A DNA stretch of 64,000 bases from Kitasatospora sp. A2-31. GTDB taxonomy: Bacteria > Actinomycetota > Actinomycetes > Streptomycetales > Streptomycetaceae. The translations under genes and the position numbers were made by a program. The notes beneath the pieces are model-generated. The model saw nothing but the letters and a program-made list of their open reading frames with translations. It was not told the origin of the DNA and did no database searches. Below are positions 62,197-64,000 of the stretch, in pieces; position 1 is the first letter of the stretch, and each line of letters starts with the position of its first letter. The DNA lies in NCBI RefSeq assembly GCF_022288725.1, contig NZ_JAKNTA010000006.1, positions 384,460-448,459 of the forward strand. The letters are read 5' to 3'.

Positions 62197-63855
62197 TCAG
62201 CGCTCGCGCTCGACGCGGGTGACGTCCCAGACCGGCTCGGGCGACTCGTAGACCCGGCCGTCCGCGCCGAAGACCAGGAAGCGGTCGAAGGTCTTGGCGA
62301 ACCAGCGGTCGTGGGTGACGCAGAGCACCGTGCCCTCGAAGGCCTCCAGACCGGCCTGCAGCGCCTCGGCGCTCTCCAGGTCCAGGTTGTCGGTCGGCTC
62401 GTCCAGCAACAGGGCCGTCACACCGGAGAGTTCGAGCTTGAGGATCATCAGCCGGGCCTGCTGCCCGCCGGACAGCGACTCGAACTTCTGCTCCTCCTGG
62501 CGGTCCAGCTCGTAGCGGCGCAGCACGCCCATCGCGGCGCCGCGGCTGAGCGCGTGCTCCTCCTCGACGATCGAGCGGACCGTCCGGCCGAACAGCTCCG
62601 GGTGGGCGTGGGTCTGCCGGAAGTGGCCGGGCACCACCCGGGCGCCGAGCTTCCAGCCGCCGGTGTGCGCGACCGTCTCGTCGCCGGCCAGCAGCCGCAG
62701 GAAGTGCGACTTGCCGGAGCCGTTGGAGCCCAGCACCGCGACCCGCTCGCCGTAGAAGACCTCCAGGTCGAAGGGCTTCATCAGGCCGGTCAGCTCCAGC
62801 TGCTCCAGGGTGAAGGCCCGCACGCCGGTCCGGCCGCCCTTGAGCCGCATGGTGATGGTCTGCTCGCGCGGGGGCTCCTCCGGCCGACCGGCCTCCTCGA
62901 ACTTCTTCAGCCTGGTCTGGGCGGCCGCGTAGCGGGTGGCGAGCGCGTGGCTGACCGAGGCGGCCTGGCGCAGCGTGACGACCAGCTTCTTGAGCTTGGC
63001 GTGCTCCTCGTCCCAGCGCCGGCCGAGCTCCTCGAAGCGCGCGAAGCGGTCCTTGCGGGCGTCGTGGAAGGAGTCGAAGCCACCGCCGTGCACCCAGACG
63101 GTGGAGCCGGCCGCACCGGCCTCGACACTGATGATCTTCTCGGCCGTCCGGGAGAGCAGCTCGCGGTCGTGCGAGATGTACAGCACGGTCTTCGAGGTGG
63201 ACCGGATCGCCTCCTCCAGCCAGCGCTTGCCCGGTACGTCCAGGTAGTTGTCCGGCTCGTCCAGCAGCAGCACCTCTTCGGGGCCGCGCAGCAGCGCCTC
63301 CAGCACCAGCCGCTTCTGCTCGCCGCCGGAGAGCGTGTTCAGCCCGCGCCACTGCGCCTTCTCGAAGGGCATCCCCAGGGCCGCCATGGTGCAGACGTCC
63401 CAGTCGGTCTCGTAGTCGTAGCCGCCGACGTCGGCCCAGTCGGAGAGCGCCTGGGCGTACGCCATCTGCGTCTTCTCGTCGTCCTGGGCGATCATCGCCA
63501 GCTCGGCGGCGTCCACCGCGCGGGCCGCGACGGCGATCCGCTCCGGGGCGACCGAGACCAGCAGGTCGCGGACGGAGGCGTCGGCGGGCAGCGCGCCCGG
63601 CGTCTCCTTCTGGTCCTCTCGGCCGGTGGTGCCGACGAACTGGCGCATCACGCCGAGCCCGCCGCTGATCGTCACCGAGCCGCCGTGCGGCTGCAGGTCG
63701 CCCGCGATCATGCGCAGCAGCGTGGTCTTGCCCGCGCCGTTGGCGCCCACCAGGGCGACCGCGGCGCCCTCCCCGACCCGGAAGGACGCGTCGTCGAACA
63801 GCACCCGCCCGTCCGGCAGGTAGTACTCCAGGTGCGAAATCTCGACGTGTCCCAT
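62197..63855 (-). CDS. ABC-F family ATPase
   Basis: 552 aa with two tandem ABC domains and no membrane segments. Walker A sites are GANGAGKTT and GSNGSGKSH, signatures NTLSGGEQKR and ESLSGGQQAR, Walker B EVLLLDEPDNYLD and ALLLDEPTDNLD. A linker of about 80 residues joins them (KKFEEAGRPEEPPREQ). ABC-F proteins act on ribosomes as translation factors or antibiotic-protection proteins; the subtype here is not identified. ATG at 63855 is used; ATG at 63873 is in frame and also possible. It precedes rplM-rpsI on the same strand. Confidence 0.9.
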   Translation of the reverse strand: MGHVEISHLEYYLPDGRVLFDDASFRVGEGAAVALVGANGAGKTTLLRMIAGDLQPHGGSVTISGGLGVMRQFVGTTGREDQKETPGALPADASVRDLLVSVAPERIAVAARAVDAAELAMIAQDDEKTQMAYAQALSDWADVGGYDYETDWDVCTMAALGMPFEKAQWRGLNTLSGGEQKRLVLEALLRGPEEVLLLDEPDNYLDVPGKRWLEEAIRSTSKTVLYISHDRELLSRTAEKIISVEAGAAGSTVWVHGGGFDSFHDARKDRFARFEELGRRWDEEHAKLKKLVVTLRQAASVSHALATRYAAAQTRLKKFEEAGRPEEPPREQTITMRLKGGRTGVRAFTLEQLELTGLMKPFDLEVFYGERVAVLGSNGSGKSHFLRLLAGDETVAHTGGWKLGARVVPGHFRQTHAHPELFGRTVRSIVEEEHALSRGAAMGVLRRYELDRQEEQKFESLSGGQQARLMILKLELSGVTALLLDEPTDNLDLESAEALQAGLEAFEGTVLCVTHDRWFAKTFDRFLVFGADGRVYESPEPVWDVTRVERER

Positions 63856-63896
63856 GCGGACGATTGTCCCCATCGTCCGCCCAGGACCAAAACGGA

Positions 63897-64000
63897 TTAC
63901 CCCGCGACCGGCGCCGGCTGCCCCGGCAGCGTGCGGATCCGGCGGGCGAGCCGGCTGCGCTCGGCGAGCTGGTCGTCGGCCGGGTAGCCGACCTCCTCCA
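63897..64000 (-). CDS. 3' end of an unidentified gene
   Basis: The minus-strand frame ending in TAA at 63899-63897 encodes about 33 residues with coding-like codon use (EEVGYPADDQLAERSRLA ... TLPGQPAPVAG). It stops about 40 bp before the ABC-F gene, so the two may be in one operon. The rest lies beyond the window and the family cannot be named. Confidence 0.4.
   Translation of the reverse strand, partial: EEVGYPADDQLAERSRLARRIRTLPGQPAPVAG

Overview
This is a very GC-rich chromosomal segment from a sporulating actinobacterium of the Streptomyces/Kitasatospora type. Third codon positions are almost all G or C, GTG starts are common, and the window carries the sporulation regulators BldM and WhiD, a class E-type sortase substrate (LATTG) and several Ser/Thr kinases. 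From memory, the gene order follows the conserved core of Streptomyces chromosomes between the 30S/50S gene rpsI-rplM and sucCD. The block groES-groEL, whiB-like, sigD, guaB, guaB3, cholesterol-oxidase-like gene and guaA is also recognisable from mycobacteria. No insertion sequence, prophage, CRISPR array, tRNA or rRNA was recognised.

Layout, left to right. (1) 1-9124: the 5' part of sucC, then a five-gene divergent module: VWA protein, DUF5682 protein and MoxR-type AAA ATPase on the minus strand, SWIM zinc-finger protein and DUF5691 protein on the plus strand. This module is the best candidate here for a poorly characterised biological system. (2) 9211-18724: B12-binding mutase subunit, M23 peptidase, PcrA helicase, a LiaFSR-like set (response regulator, PspC-type sensor kinase, divergent PspC/LiaF-like membrane protein plus a small membrane protein), and a DoxX-Rieske fusion. 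(3) 18919-27192: guaA, a 1.15-kb stretch without a recognisable gene, a zinc-ribbon membrane protein, a GMC oxidoreductase and a succinate-semialdehyde dehydrogenase. (4) 27280-33784: two receptor-type Ser/Thr kinases flanking a degenerate pseudokinase and a PH/SHOCT protein. (5) 33840-43286: purine synthesis and developmental control: guaB3, guaB, sigD, bldM (with a match to the sigma-BldN promoter consensus), whiD, a LysR regulator and groES-groEL1 under two CIRCE operators. (6) 43586-54434: THUMP-like methyltransferase, polysaccharide deacetylase, the tRNA t6A genes tsaD-rimI-tsaB and tsaE, a degenerate YkuD-like protein, a small ORF behind a possible iron box, the sortase substrate, an alpha/beta hydrolase and alanine racemase. 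(7) 54643-64000: nnr, glmS, coaA, glmM, rpsI, rplM, an ABC-F ATPase and the 3' end of one more gene.

Functionally, the right half concentrates cell-wall precursor supply (glmS, glmM, alr) and translation quality (tsa genes, rpsI, rplM). The centre holds GTP synthesis (guaA, guaB, guaB3) next to developmental regulators. Many intergenic regions carry perfect hairpins, mostly between convergent genes, and short tandem repeats. The largest repeat is a 127-bp unit present twice upstream of guaB3. Positions of short sites were read by eye and may be off by one or two bases.
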